NCBI RefSeq assembly: GCF_000956535.1
Contig: NZ_JYIY01000077.1
Coordinates: 106,713 to 170,712, forward strand
From: Microbacterium ginsengisoli
GTDB taxonomy: Bacteria; Actinomycetota; Actinomycetes; Actinomycetales; Microbacteriaceae
Direction of reading: 5' to 3'
DNA length: 64,000 nucleotides
Made by a program: the position numbers and the translations under genes. Of this stretch, positions 1 to 10,130 are shown piece by piece; position 1 is the stretch's first letter; each line of letters starts with the position of its first letter. A model generated the notes under the pieces. It saw nothing but the letters and a program-made list of their open reading frames with translations, ran no database searches and was not told where the DNA came from.

Positions 1-258
1 CCGCCGGCGAGCTCATGCTCGATGAGCTCGGCTCGGGCGACGCGGAGATCCTCAAGGACCTGCTCGAGCGCCACGTCGCCGAGACCGAGTCCGTGCTCGC
101 CGCGAGCCTCCTCGAGCGCTTCGACGAGGAGATCGGCAACTTCGTGCGGGTCGTTCCGCGTGACTACGCAGCGGTGCTGCAGACGCGCCAGGAGGCGCTC
201 GCGCAGGGCCTCGACCCCGACGGCGACGTCGTGTGGAACCGCATCCTGGAGGTGACGG

Positions 259-266
<8 letters not shown>
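1..266 (+). CDS. gltB: Glutamate synthase large subunit, 3' end (partial)
   Basis: This is the tail of the large subunit of NADPH-dependent glutamate synthase, which with GltD converts glutamine plus 2-oxoglutarate into two glutamates. The start lies to the left of the window; about 87 codons remain and they hold no catalytic motif. The call rests on the family-like tail (ending near VVWNRILEVTGG) and on the gltD gene that follows. Its TGA overlaps the gltD GTG start by 8 bases, so the subunits are probably translationally coupled in one operon. Confidence 0.88.
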
Positions 267-1725
<1,459 letters not shown>

Positions 1726-1769
1726 GCTCGAATCCAACCCCACAGCCACACACTGGAGCCGAACACAGG

Positions 1770-3221
1770 ATGAGACGCGCGAAAATCGTCGCAACCCTCG
1801 GCCCGGCAACCTCCACCTACGAGATGGTCCGCGCGATCATCGACGCAGGTGTGGATGTCGCGCGCCTGAACCTTTCCCACGGCGACTACTCCGTGCACGA
1901 CGCGAACTTCGCGAACGTGCGCCGGGCAGCCGACGACGCTGAGCGCCCGGTCGCGGTGCTCGTGGACCTCCAAGGTCCCAAGATCCGCCTCGGCAAGTTC
2001 GCCGACGGACCTCACGATCTCGCCCCCGGCGACATCTTCAAGATCACGGTCGAGGACATCCCCGGCACCAAGGAGATCGTGTCGACGACCTTCAAGGGCC
2101 TGCCGCAGGACGTCAAGGCCGGCGACTTCCTCCTCATCGACGACGGCAAGGTGCGCGTGAAGGTCCTCGAGACCGACGGCGTCACCGTCACGACCGAGGT
2201 GATCGTGGGCGGTCCGGTCTCGAACAACAAGGGCATCAACCTGCCCGGCGTCGCCGTGAACGTGCCGGCGCTGAGCGAGAAGGACGAGGCGGACCTCCGC
2301 TGGGCGCTGCGCATCGGCGCGGACATCATCGCCCTGTCGTTCGTGCGCTCCGCGAAGGACGTGCAGCGCGTGCACGTGATCATGGCGGAGGAGGGGCGCC
2401 ACATCCCGGTCATCGCGAAGATCGAGAAGCCCCAGGCCGTCGACAACCTCGAGGAGATCATCGACGCGTTCGACGGCATCATGGTCGCCCGTGGCGACCT
2501 CGGCGTCGAACTGCCGCTCGAGGCGGTGCCGATCGTGCAGAAGCGCGCGGTCGAGCTCTGCCGCCGCATGGCGAAGCCCGTCATCGTCGCGACGCAGATG
2601 CTCGAGTCGATGATCCAGAACCCGGTGCCGACCCGCGCCGAGACCAGCGACGTCGCCAACGCGGTGCTCGACGGTGCCGACGCGGTCATGCTCTCGGGCG
2701 AGACGAGCGTCGGCGCGTACCCGGTCGTGGTCGTGGAGACCATGGCCCGCATCGTCGAGTCGACCGAGGAGCACGGGCTCGAGCGCATCGCGCCGCTGAC
2801 CACGAAGCCGCGCACGCAGCCCGGAGCGATCACGCTCGCGGCCCTCGAGGTCGCCGAGTTCGTCGACGCGAAGTGGCTGTGCATCTTCACGGAGTCCGGT
2901 GACACTGCCCGTCGCATGGCTCGCCTGCGCCCGCGCATCCCCATGATGGCGTTCGCCGCCGACCCGGCGATCCGTCGTCGGATGGCGGTCAGCTGGGGTG
3001 TGCAGTCGACCATCGTCGAGCACGTGCCGCACACCGACCGCATGTTCATCCAGGTGGACGACTTCTTCCTCTCGCACGGCCTCGCGAAGGTCGGCGACAA
3101 GGTCGTCGTGATCTCGGGATCCCCTCCCGGCATCATCGGCTCCACCAACGACATCCGCATCCACAAGATCGGCGACGCCGTGCACGGCAAGGCCCCGATC
3201 TACCAGGCGGAAGCCGAGTAG
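1770..3221 (+). CDS. pyk: Pyruvate kinase
   Basis: Pyruvate kinase carries out the last step of glycolysis, phosphoenolpyruvate plus ADP to pyruvate plus ATP. The protein has 483 residues, the usual size for a bacterial enzyme. It opens with RRAKIVATLGPAT and carries the signature region AKIEKPQAVDNLEEI followed by MVARGDLGVELP, which supplies the catalytic lysine and the metal-binding acidic residues. The ATG follows a weak purine-rich stretch (acacagg). The gene has its own 44-base gap after gltD and is followed at once by a long perfect palindrome that should stop transcription. Confidence 0.97.
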   Translation: MRRAKIVATLGPATSTYEMVRAIIDAGVDVARLNLSHGDYSVHDANFANVRRAADDAERPVAVLVDLQGPKIRLGKFADGPHDLAPGDIFKITVEDIPGTKEIVSTTFKGLPQDVKAGDFLLIDDGKVRVKVLETDGVTVTTEVIVGGPVSNNKGINLPGVAVNVPALSEKDEADLRWALRIGADIIALSFVRSAKDVQRVHVIMAEEGRHIPVIAKIEKPQAVDNLEEIIDAFDGIMVARGDLGVELPLEAVPIVQKRAVELCRRMAKPVIVATQMLESMIQNPVPTRAETSDVANAVLDGADAVMLSGETSVGAYPVVVVETMARIVESTEEHGLERIAPLTTKPRTQPGAITLAALEVAEFVDAKWLCIFTESGDTARRMARLRPRIPMMAFAADPAIRRRMAVSWGVQSTIVEHVPHTDRMFIQVDDFFLSHGLAKVGDKVVVISGSPPGIIGSTNDIRIHKIGDAVHGKAPIYQAEAE

Positions 3222-3228
3222 CACCGGT

Positions 3229-3270
3229 ACGACGAAGAGGGATGTCCCGCGGGACATCCCTCTTCGTCGT
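3229..3270. terminator. Perfect 42-bp palindrome, likely bidirectional terminator
   Basis: The sequence is a perfect inverted repeat with its centre between 3249 and 3250 (core GGATGTCCCGCGGGACATCC) and no unpaired loop in the DNA. It lies 7 bases after the pyk stop and 3 bases past the 3' end of the oppositely oriented tRNA-Leu, so it can serve both transcripts. There is no clear T tract, which is usual for high-GC actinobacterial terminators. Confidence 0.8.
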
Positions 3271-3273
3271 CGG

Positions 3274-3356
3274 TACCGGTGGTGGGACTCGAACCCACAT
3301 GCCCTCACGGACAACCGATTTTGAGTCGGTCGCGTCTGCCATTCCGCCACACCGGC
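3274..3356 (-). tRNA. tRNA-Leu (CAA)
   Basis: Read on the - strand, the acceptor arm GCCGGTG pairs with CACCGGT and leaves discriminator A. The anticodon stem CCGACT/TCGG closes a loop with anticodon CAA, decoding TTG. A long variable arm follows, and the T arm contains GGTTCGAGTCC. The 83-nt length and the class II variable arm fit leucine. The CCA end is not encoded. It lies convergent with pyk and divergent from the pdtaR-type regulator. Confidence 0.95.
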
Positions 3357-3393
3357 GTGCGGCCTGCGCCGCGCATCGGGTTTGACCATACCT

Positions 3394-3399
3394 TAGGAT
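3394..3399 (+). promoter_or_regulatory. Putative -10 box (TAGGAT) of the pdtaR-type gene
   Basis: The hexamer TAGGAT stands 6 bases before the GTG start at 3406, the spacing expected if transcription begins at the start codon. There is no ribosome-binding site between the box and the start that would fit a leadered message. Confidence 0.5.
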
Positions 3400-3405
3400 T
3401 CAAAG

Positions 3406-4020
3406 GTGACTGATCTAGACGTACCCGCCCAGCCCGCGGCCCCGCGCCGCGTCGTCGTCGCCGAGGACGAGTCGCTCATCCGACTCGACATCGTCGAGAT
3501 CCTGCGCGACAACGGGTACGACGTGGTCGGCGAGGCCGGCGATGGCGAGACGGCTGTGGCCCTCGCGACCGAGCTGCGCCCCGACCTGGTGATCATGGAC
3601 GTGAAGATGCCGCAGCTCGATGGCATCTCCGCCGCCGAGAAGCTCAACAAGAACCACATCGCCCCGGTCGTGCTCCTCACCGCCTTCAGCCAGAAGGAGC
3701 TCGTGGAGCGGGCGAGCGAGGCGGGCGCGCTCGCCTACGTCGTGAAGCCGTTCACCCCGAACGACCTGCTGCCGGCGATCGAGATCGCCCTCGCCCGCCA
3801 CGAGCAGATCATCACGCTCGAGGCCGAGGTCGCCGACATGGTCGAGCGCTTCGAGACCCGCAAGCTCGTCGACCGCGCGAAGGGTCTGCTGAACGAGAAG
3901 ATGGGCCTGAGCGAGCCCGAGGCGTTCCGGTGGATCCAGAAGGCGTCGATGGACCGCCGCCTGACGATGCAGGATGTCGCGAAGGCGATCATCGAGCAGC
4001 TGGCTCCGAAGAAGGCCTGA
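3406..4020 (+). CDS. pdtaR: ANTAR-domain response regulator (PdtaR type)
   Basis: This 204-residue protein has a receiver domain (about residues 15-130) joined to an ANTAR RNA-binding domain (about 135-195). Acidic residues E20/D21, the phospho-acceptor D65 in VIMDVKMPQLDG and the lysine in YVVKPF are all present, so it should be phosphorylated by a histidine kinase. In mycobacteria the PdtaS/PdtaR pair works by ANTAR binding to stem-loops in nascent RNA to control termination. No kinase gene is adjacent here, also the case in mycobacteria. The GTG start follows a putative TAGGAT box closely. Confidence 0.88.
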   Translation: MTDLDVPAQPAAPRRVVVAEDESLIRLDIVEILRDNGYDVVGEAGDGETAVALATELRPDLVIMDVKMPQLDGISAAEKLNKNHIAPVVLLTAFSQKELVERASEAGALAYVVKPFTPNDLLPAIEIALARHEQIITLEAEVADMVERFETRKLVDRAKGLLNEKMGLSEPEAFRWIQKASMDRRLTMQDVAKAIIEQLAPKKA

Positions 4021-4028
4021 GCGCCGCC

Positions 4029-4460
4029 TCAGACGCCGGGAGCGTCGCGCACCATGTTGGTGATGCGCACCGTCGAGCACCGGCGACCCGCGTCATCCGA
4101 GATGGCGATCTCGTGCACGGTCAGCGACCGTCCGAGGTGGATCGGCGTGCACACGCCCGTGACGTAGCCGCTCGTGGCCGACCGGGTGTGGGTGGCGTTG
4201 ATGTCGATGCCGACGGCGAGCCGGCCCGCCCCGGCGTGGAAGTTCGCGTGCATCGAGCCCATGGACTCGCCGAGCACGACGTAGGCGCCGCCGTGCATGA
4301 GGCCGACCGGCTGCGTGTTCCCCTCGACGGGCATGCGGGCGATCGCGCGGTCGGGGCCGAACTCGATCCACTCGAGCCCCATCTTCTCGGCGAGGGCTCC
4401 CATGCCGCGCGACTGCGCCCAGGCGAGTCCGTCGGCTCCGGCGGGCAGGTCGGGGCTCAT
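4029..4460 (-). CDS. PaaI-family hotdog thioesterase
   Basis: A 143-residue single hotdog-fold protein of the PaaI type, expected to hydrolyse acyl-CoA thioesters in the cytoplasm; the substrate cannot be told from sequence. The stretch VGLMHGGAYVVLGESMGS contains the HGG and downstream acidic residue typical of these enzymes, and INATHTRSA follows later. I chose the ATG at 4460 rather than one 21 bases upstream because AAGGAG lies 4 bases before it. It is divergent from polA and ends convergent with the pdtaR-type gene. Confidence 0.85.
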   Translation of the reverse strand: MSPDLPAGADGLAWAQSRGMGALAEKMGLEWIEFGPDRAIARMPVEGNTQPVGLMHGGAYVVLGESMGSMHANFHAGAGRLAVGIDINATHTRSATSGYVTGVCTPIHLGRSLTVHEIAISDDAGRRCSTVRITNMVRDAPGV

Positions 4461-4525
4461 CGCACTCCTTCGGGATGTCACGGCGCGGCGCCCGATCGGA
4501 CCCGGCGGGTGTCGGCGCGCGTCGT

Positions 4526-4531
4526 TAGGCT
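4526..4531 (+). promoter_or_regulatory. Putative -10 box (TAGGCT) of polA
   Basis: TAGGCT lies 6 bases before the polA GTG at 4538. The gap has no purine-rich ribosome-binding site, so a leaderless transcript starting at or next to the GTG is likely. Confidence 0.55.
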
Positions 4532-4537
4532 GACACG

Positions 4538-7171
4538 GTGACCGATTCCGCTCAGCCTACCCTTCTGGTCGTCGACGGCCACTCGCTCGCGTTCCGCGCC
4601 TTCTACGCGCTGCCGGTCGACAATTTCACGACGAAGGACGGCCAGCACACCAACGGCATCTACGGGTTCCTGTCGATGTTCATCAACCTGCTGAAGTCCG
4701 AGAAGCCGACGCATCTCGCGGTCGCGTTCGACACCTCGCGCGTGTCGTTCCGCACCCGCGAGTACGCCGAGTACAAGGCGAACCGATCGGAGACGCCGCC
4801 CGAGTTCGCCGGCCAGATCCCGCTGCTGCAGGACTGCCTGCGGGCCATCGGTGTGACCGTTCTCACCAAGGAGGACATCGAGGCAGACGACATCCTCGCG
4901 ACGCTGGCTACCCGCGGCGCGGAAGCCGGCTACAAGGTGCTCGTCTGCTCGGGCGACCGCGACACGATCCAGCTGGTGACCGACGATGTCACCCTCCTCT
5001 ATCCGAGCGTGCAGGGCGTCTCGCAGCTGAAGCGCTACGACCCGGCCGCGGTCGAGGAACGCTACGGCGTGCGCCCCGAGCAGTATCCCGACATCGCGGC
5101 GCTGGTGGGGGAGACGAGCGACAACCTGCCGGGCGTGCCGAAGGTGGGCGAGAAGACCGCGGTGAAGTGGCTCACGCAGTGGGGCACGCTCGAGGCGCTG
5201 CTCGAGAACGCCGACAAGATCGGCGGCGTGGTCGGCGGCAACCTGCGCGAGCATCTCGATGATGTGAAGCGCAACCGCGCCCTCAACCGCCTGCTGCGCG
5301 ACGTCGAGCTCCCGGTATCCCCGGCCGATCTCGAGATCGGTGCCACCGACCTGCAGGAGGTGCGCGACATCTTCGCGCGGCTCGAGTTCCGCACGCTGAT
5401 GCCGCGCCTGCTCGAGGTGATCGATGCGGGCGACGACCAGGGCGAGAGCGCCCCGGTCACGGTCGCCCCGGTCGCCGTCGAGTCGACGCCCGCCGACGCC
5501 GCCACCTGGCTCACGGGTCGCACCGGGGACGTCGGCGTGGTCGTCACCGTCGAACAGGGCACCCCGGCGCGCCTCGGGTTCGCGGATGCGACCGCAGCCA
5601 TCGAGCTGAGCTGGTCGGATGCCGCGGCAACGGCGATCGGCCCGTGGCTCGCCTCCGACGCACCGAAGGTGCTGCACGATGCGAAGCCGCAGCTCAAGGC
5701 GCTGCGCCGCGCCGGCGCAGATCTTCGCGGCATCGTCTTCGACGCCGCCCTCGCCGGCTGGCTCATCCGCCCCAGCTTCCCCGACAAGACGCTCGGCGAC
5801 CTGGTCGAGCGCTACCTCGGCGAGAAGCTCCCTGAGGCCGATCCGACGCAGCTCGTGCCCGAGACAGAGGGAGCGACCCCCGGTCAGCTGGCCTGGTTCG
5901 TCGCTCGTGTCGGAACCGCGATCCGTGACGACATCCCGTCTCCTCTCGCGCGCGTGCTCGATGAGATCGAGCTGCCCACTCTCGACACCCTCGCCGACAT
6001 GGAGCTCGCGGGCGTCGCGGTGTCGCACGACCACCTGTCGGCCTTCTCGACGGAGCTCGCCACGCGTGCCGACGCGATCGCCGCCGACGCCTTCGCGGCG
6101 ATCGGACGCGAAGTGAACCTCGGGTCGCCGAAGCAGCTGCAGGAAGTGCTGTTCGACGACCTGCAGCTGCCGAAGACCCGCAAGACCAAGACGGGCTATT
6201 CGACGGATGCCGCGGTGCTCGCCGATCTGCAGGAGTCGAACCCGCACCCCTTCCTCGACCTGCTGCTGCAGCACCGCGAAGCGACGAAGCTGCGGCAGAT
6301 CATCGAGTCCCTCGATGCGGGCATCCAGGACGACGGACGCATCCACACGACCTACGTGCAGACGGGCAGCCAGACCGGCCGCCTGTCGAGCACCGACCCG
6401 AACCTGCAGAACATTCCGGTGCGCACCGAGGAGAGCCGCCGCATCCGGGCCGCCTTCGAAGTCGGCACCGGATTCGAGACACTGCTGACAGCCGACTACT
6501 CGCAGATCGAGATGCGCATCATGGCGCATCTCTCGGGTGATCCGGGGCTGATCGAGGCGTTCCGGTCCGGCGAGGACCTGCACCGGTTCGTGGGTGCGCG
6601 CGTGTTCGGCGTCGACCCGGCCGAGGTCTCCCCGGCGATGCGCACGAAGGTGAAGGCCATGTCGTACGGTCTCGTCTACGGGCTGAGCGCCTTCGGACTC
6701 TCCAAGCAGCTGCGCATCGAGCAGTCCGAGGCGAAGCAGCTGATGAGCGAATACTTCGCGCGGTTCGGTGCGGTTCGCGACTACCTGCGCTCGTCGGTCG
6801 AGCAGGCCCGTATCGACGGGTTCACCGAGACGATCTTCGGGCGGCGCCGGCCGTTCCCCGACCTCACGAGCCCGAACCGCGTGTTGCGCGAGAACGCCGA
6901 GCGCGCCGCGCTCAACGCCCCGATCCAGGGGAGTGCGGCCGACATCATGAAGCTCGCGCTGTTCCGCATCCACGACGAGCTGCGCAGCGAGGGGCTGGCC
7001 TCCCGCGTGCTGCTGCAGATCCACGACGAACTCGTCGTGGAGGTCGCGCCGGGGGAGTGGGATGCCGCGGAGCGGATCGTGCGCGAGCGGATGGGCGACG
7101 CCGCCGACCTGTCGGTGCCGCTCGACGTGCAGATCGGTCACGGCCGTGACTGGAACGGCGCCGCGCACTGA
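4538..7171 (+). CDS. polA: DNA polymerase I
   Basis: DNA polymerase I fills gaps and removes RNA primers in replication and repair. The 877-residue protein has the 5'-3' exonuclease domain at residues 1-310 (LLVVDGHSLAFRAF and ADDILATLA motifs), a middle domain and the polymerase domain. Polymerase catalytic residues are visible in TADYSQIEMR near residue 652 and IHDELVVE near residue 829. The middle domain lacks the DxE metal-binding motif of proofreading enzymes; the equivalent stretch reads DVGVVVTVEQG. This is usual for actinobacterial PolA, so no 3'-5' exonuclease is expected. The GTG start follows TAGGCT directly. Confidence 0.97.
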   Translation: MTDSAQPTLLVVDGHSLAFRAFYALPVDNFTTKDGQHTNGIYGFLSMFINLLKSEKPTHLAVAFDTSRVSFRTREYAEYKANRSETPPEFAGQIPLLQDCLRAIGVTVLTKEDIEADDILATLATRGAEAGYKVLVCSGDRDTIQLVTDDVTLLYPSVQGVSQLKRYDPAAVEERYGVRPEQYPDIAALVGETSDNLPGVPKVGEKTAVKWLTQWGTLEALLENADKIGGVVGGNLREHLDDVKRNRALNRLLRDVELPVSPADLEIGATDLQEVRDIFARLEFRTLMPRLLEVIDAGDDQGESAPVTVAPVAVESTPADAATWLTGRTGDVGVVVTVEQGTPARLGFADATAAIELSWSDAAATAIGPWLASDAPKVLHDAKPQLKALRRAGADLRGIVFDAALAGWLIRPSFPDKTLGDLVERYLGEKLPEADPTQLVPETEGATPGQLAWFVARVGTAIRDDIPSPLARVLDEIELPTLDTLADMELAGVAVSHDHLSAFSTELATRADAIAADAFAAIGREVNLGSPKQLQEVLFDDLQLPKTRKTKTGYSTDAAVLADLQESNPHPFLDLLLQHREATKLRQIIESLDAGIQDDGRIHTTYVQTGSQTGRLSSTDPNLQNIPVRTEESRRIRAAFEVGTGFETLLTADYSQIEMRIMAHLSGDPGLIEAFRSGEDLHRFVGARVFGVDPAEVSPAMRTKVKAMSYGLVYGLSAFGLSKQLRIEQSEAKQLMSEYFARFGAVRDYLRSSVEQARIDGFTETIFGRRRPFPDLTSPNRVLRENAERAALNAPIQGSAADIMKLALFRIHDELRSEGLASRVLLQIHDELVVEVAPGEWDAAERIVRERMGDAADLSVPLDVQIGHGRDWNGAAH

Positions 7172-7328
7172 TCGCTCCCGCACCCGCGTGCCGCGCGGAT
7201 CGACGCCGCGGCCGCCGCGTGCGGGTCGGCGACGGGTGAGCCACAGCAGGAGCGGTGTCGCTGCGGGGGTCACCCGCAGGAGAGCGGCGAACTGCACGAC
7301 AGGTTTGGCCTGCGTGAGGCGGCATGCC

Positions 7329-7334
7329 TAGGCT
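7329..7334 (+). promoter_or_regulatory. Putative -10 box (TAGGCT) of the DUF885 gene
   Basis: TAGGCT lies 7 bases before the ATG at 7342. It supports that ATG over the in-frame one at 7324, which would sit upstream of the promoter box. Confidence 0.5.
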
Positions 7335-7341
7335 CGATGCC

Positions 7342-9015
7342 ATGACCGACGCAGAACGCACCCCCACCCGGATCGATGCGATCGCGGAGGCATGGGTCGA
7401 CATGCTTGCCGAGCTGTCGCCGATGACCGCGACCTACATCGGACGCTTCGAGCACAACGGCCGCTTCGACGACCTGTCGCCCGAGGGGGAGCAGGAGAAG
7501 CACGCCGCGATCACCACCGTGCTGCGCGATCTGGCCGACGCCCAGCCGGTCGACGACATCGACGCGGTCACCCTCGCCGACCTCCGCTCCGAACTGCAGC
7601 TGCAGGTCGATCTGCACGACGCAGGCGCGCATCTGCGCGATCTCAACGTCATCGCCTCCCCCGCGCAGGAGTTGCGCAACGCGTTCGATCTCATGCCCAC
7701 GGACTCGGTCGAGGACTGGACCGTGGTCGCCGAGCGGCTGCGCGCACTGCCCGCGGCCCTGAACGGCTACGTGTCGACGCTGCGCGAAGGCATCCGCACC
7801 GGCGTGGTGCCCGCCCGTCGCCAGGTCGACGAGGTCGTCGGTCAGATCGCCCGCTACACGGCGGAGGACGGCTTCTTCGCCGACTTCGTCGGCGGCGCGA
7901 CCCTTTCCGACGGCGCCCTGCCGGCCTCGCTCGCGCGGGAGCTCACGGATGCCGCGGGTGCGGCCCGCGTCGCCTACGACGACCTGGCGCAGGTGCTGCG
8001 CACCGAGCTCACCCCCGTCGCGCTCGAGCACGACGGGGTGGGCCGCGAGCTCTACGCCCTGCACTCCCGGCGGTTCCTCGGGGCGACGATCGATCTCGAT
8101 GAGACCTACGAGTGGGGCGTGGAGGAGCTCGCGCGCATGGTCGCCGAGCAGGAGTCGATCGCGAACGAGATCCTGCCCGGGGCATCCGTGGCCGAGGCGG
8201 TCGCGCATCTCGAAGCCGACGCCTCGCGCAAGCTCCACGGCACCGCCGAGCTGCAGCGCTGGATGCAGGAGACGAGCGATCGCGCGGTCGCCGAGCTCGG
8301 CCGCAGTCACTTCGACATCCCCGAGCCGGTGCGTCGCCTCGAGTGCATGATCGCCCCCACCCAGGAGGGCGGGATCTACTACACCGGCCCGACCGACGAC
8401 TTCTCGCGTCCGGGACGCATGTGGTGGTCGGTGCCGGAAGGCGTCACCGAGTTCGACACGTGGCGCGAGCTGACGACGGTCTATCACGAGGGCGTTCCGG
8501 GGCATCACCTGCAGATCGCGCAGTCGGTCTACAACCGCGCCCAGTTGAACTCCTGGCGTCGCCTCATCGCGGGGTCGTCGGGTCACGCCGAGGGCTGGGC
8601 ACTCTACGCCGAGCGCCTCATGGAGCAGCTCGGCTACCTCGAGGATCCGGCGGACCGCCTCGGGATGCTCGACGGGCAGCGGATGCGCGCGGTGCGCGTG
8701 GTGCTCGACATCGGGGTGCACCTGGGCAAGCCGCGCCTCGACGGCTCGGGCACGTGGGATGCCGACTATGCGCTGGAGATCATGCGTCAGAACGTCAACA
8801 TGTCCGACGCCTTCATCCGGTTCGAGGTGAACCGCTACCTCGGGTGGCCGGGCCAGGCGCCGTCGTACAAGGTGGGTCAGCGCATCTGGGAGCAGATCCG
8901 CGACGCGTACCGTGCCGCCCAGGGCGACGCGTTCGACATCAAGGCGTTCCACAAGAAGGCGCTCGACATCGGCGGCGTCGGTCTCGACACGCTGCGCAGC
9001 GCCCTCGTTCCTTGA
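7342..9015 (+). CDS. DUF885 family zinc metallopeptidase-like protein
   Basis: A 557-residue soluble protein of the DUF885 family, related to M3-like metallopeptidases; it has no signal peptide. The zinc site is visible as VYHEGVPGHHLQ near residue 381, followed by GHAEGWALYAERLMEQ, which supplies the third ligand. Members are thought to cleave peptides, but the substrate is not known and cannot be read here. I use the ATG at 7342 because TAGGCT stands 7 bases before it. It sits alone between polA and the LLM oxidoreductase. Confidence 0.9.
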   Translation: MTDAERTPTRIDAIAEAWVDMLAELSPMTATYIGRFEHNGRFDDLSPEGEQEKHAAITTVLRDLADAQPVDDIDAVTLADLRSELQLQVDLHDAGAHLRDLNVIASPAQELRNAFDLMPTDSVEDWTVVAERLRALPAALNGYVSTLREGIRTGVVPARRQVDEVVGQIARYTAEDGFFADFVGGATLSDGALPASLARELTDAAGAARVAYDDLAQVLRTELTPVALEHDGVGRELYALHSRRFLGATIDLDETYEWGVEELARMVAEQESIANEILPGASVAEAVAHLEADASRKLHGTAELQRWMQETSDRAVAELGRSHFDIPEPVRRLECMIAPTQEGGIYYTGPTDDFSRPGRMWWSVPEGVTEFDTWRELTTVYHEGVPGHHLQIAQSVYNRAQLNSWRRLIAGSSGHAEGWALYAERLMEQLGYLEDPADRLGMLDGQRMRAVRVVLDIGVHLGKPRLDGSGTWDADYALEIMRQNVNMSDAFIRFEVNRYLGWPGQAPSYKVGQRIWEQIRDAYRAAQGDAFDIKAFHKKALDIGGVGLDTLRSALVP

Positions 9016-9071
9016 ACGGGAATGCCGGGCCGCGGCATCCTGTTCCATTCCCCTGAATGAAAGGGTGACCC

Positions 9072-10127
9072 ATGACGGATGACGCATCCCGAGCCGCTGC
9101 GGTGGAGTTCGGACTCGACACCTTCGGCGACGTGACGGCCGATGAGACGGGGGCGACGCTCACTGACGCCCAGACGATCCGCGACGTCGTCGAGCAGGCC
9201 GTCGTGGCGGATGAGACCGGGCTGGCGTTCTTCGGCGTGGGGGAGCACCACCGCCACGAGTTCGCCGTCTCGAGCCCCGAGATCGTGCTCGCCGCCGCCG
9301 CGGCGCGCACGTCGCAGATCCACCTCGGCACCGCGGTGACGGTGCTCTCTTCCGATGACCCGGTGCGGCTGTACGAGCGGTTCGCCACCCTGCAGGCGGT
9401 GTCGTCGGGCCGGGCCGAGATCATCCTCGGTCGCGGCTCGTTCACCGAGTCGTTCCCGCTCTTCGGCTACGACCTTCACGACTACGAGGAGCTCTTCGAG
9501 GAGAAGCTCGACCTGTTCCACCAGCTTCGCGCCGAGCAGCCCGTCGCGTGGTCGGGTCGCACCCGCGCCGCCCTCACCGACGCCGACGTCTTCCCCAAGA
9601 CGGAGACCCCCATCCCGACGTGGATCGGCGTCGGGGGCAGTCCGGAGTCGGTGGTGCGCACGGCACGCTACGGATTCGGCCTGCTGCTCGCGATCATCGG
9701 CGGGTCGCCCGCCCGCTTCCGGCCCTACGTCGATTTGTTCCATCGCTCGACCGCGTCGTTCGGGCACGGCGCGCTGCCCGTCGGCGTGCACTCGCCGGGC
9801 CACATCGCCGACACGGACGAGGAGGCCTGGGAGCAGCTGTATCCGGCGATGGAGTACAACCGCAACGCGATCGGCCGCGAACGCGGGTGGCCCCCGTACA
9901 GCCGTGCGCAGTTCGCTCACGACGTCTCGCCAGAGGGTGCGATCTACGCGGGATCACCGGAGCGCGTTGCTCAGAAGATCGCCGACGCCGTACGCACGCT
10001 CGACCTCGACCGATTCGATCTCAAGTTCTCGAACGGCACGCTGTCCCACGCACGGATGCTGCGTTCGATCGAGCTCTACGGCACGGTCGTCGTGCCGCGG
10101 GTGCGGGAGTTGCTCGCGGGGGAGTGA
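9072..10127 (+). CDS. LLM-class flavin-dependent oxidoreductase
   Basis: A 351-residue luciferase-like monooxygenase that should use reduced FMN or F420 to oxidise an unknown small molecule. The N-terminal half carries the TIM-barrel pattern GLAFFGVGEHHRHEF, then HLGTAVTVLSSDDPVRLYERF and the conserved GRAEIILGRGSF. The C-terminal part has YAGSPERVAQKI, common near the end of the family. It has a Shine-Dalgarno-like AAAGGG before the ATG. It meets the MFS gene tail to tail with only 3 bases between the stops. Confidence 0.9.
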   Translation: MTDDASRAAAVEFGLDTFGDVTADETGATLTDAQTIRDVVEQAVVADETGLAFFGVGEHHRHEFAVSSPEIVLAAAAARTSQIHLGTAVTVLSSDDPVRLYERFATLQAVSSGRAEIILGRGSFTESFPLFGYDLHDYEELFEEKLDLFHQLRAEQPVAWSGRTRAALTDADVFPKTETPIPTWIGVGGSPESVVRTARYGFGLLLAIIGGSPARFRPYVDLFHRSTASFGHGALPVGVHSPGHIADTDEEAWEQLYPAMEYNRNAIGRERGWPPYSRAQFAHDVSPEGAIYAGSPERVAQKIADAVRTLDLDRFDLKFSNGTLSHARMLRSIELYGTVVVPRVRELLAGE

Positions 10128-10130
10128 GCG

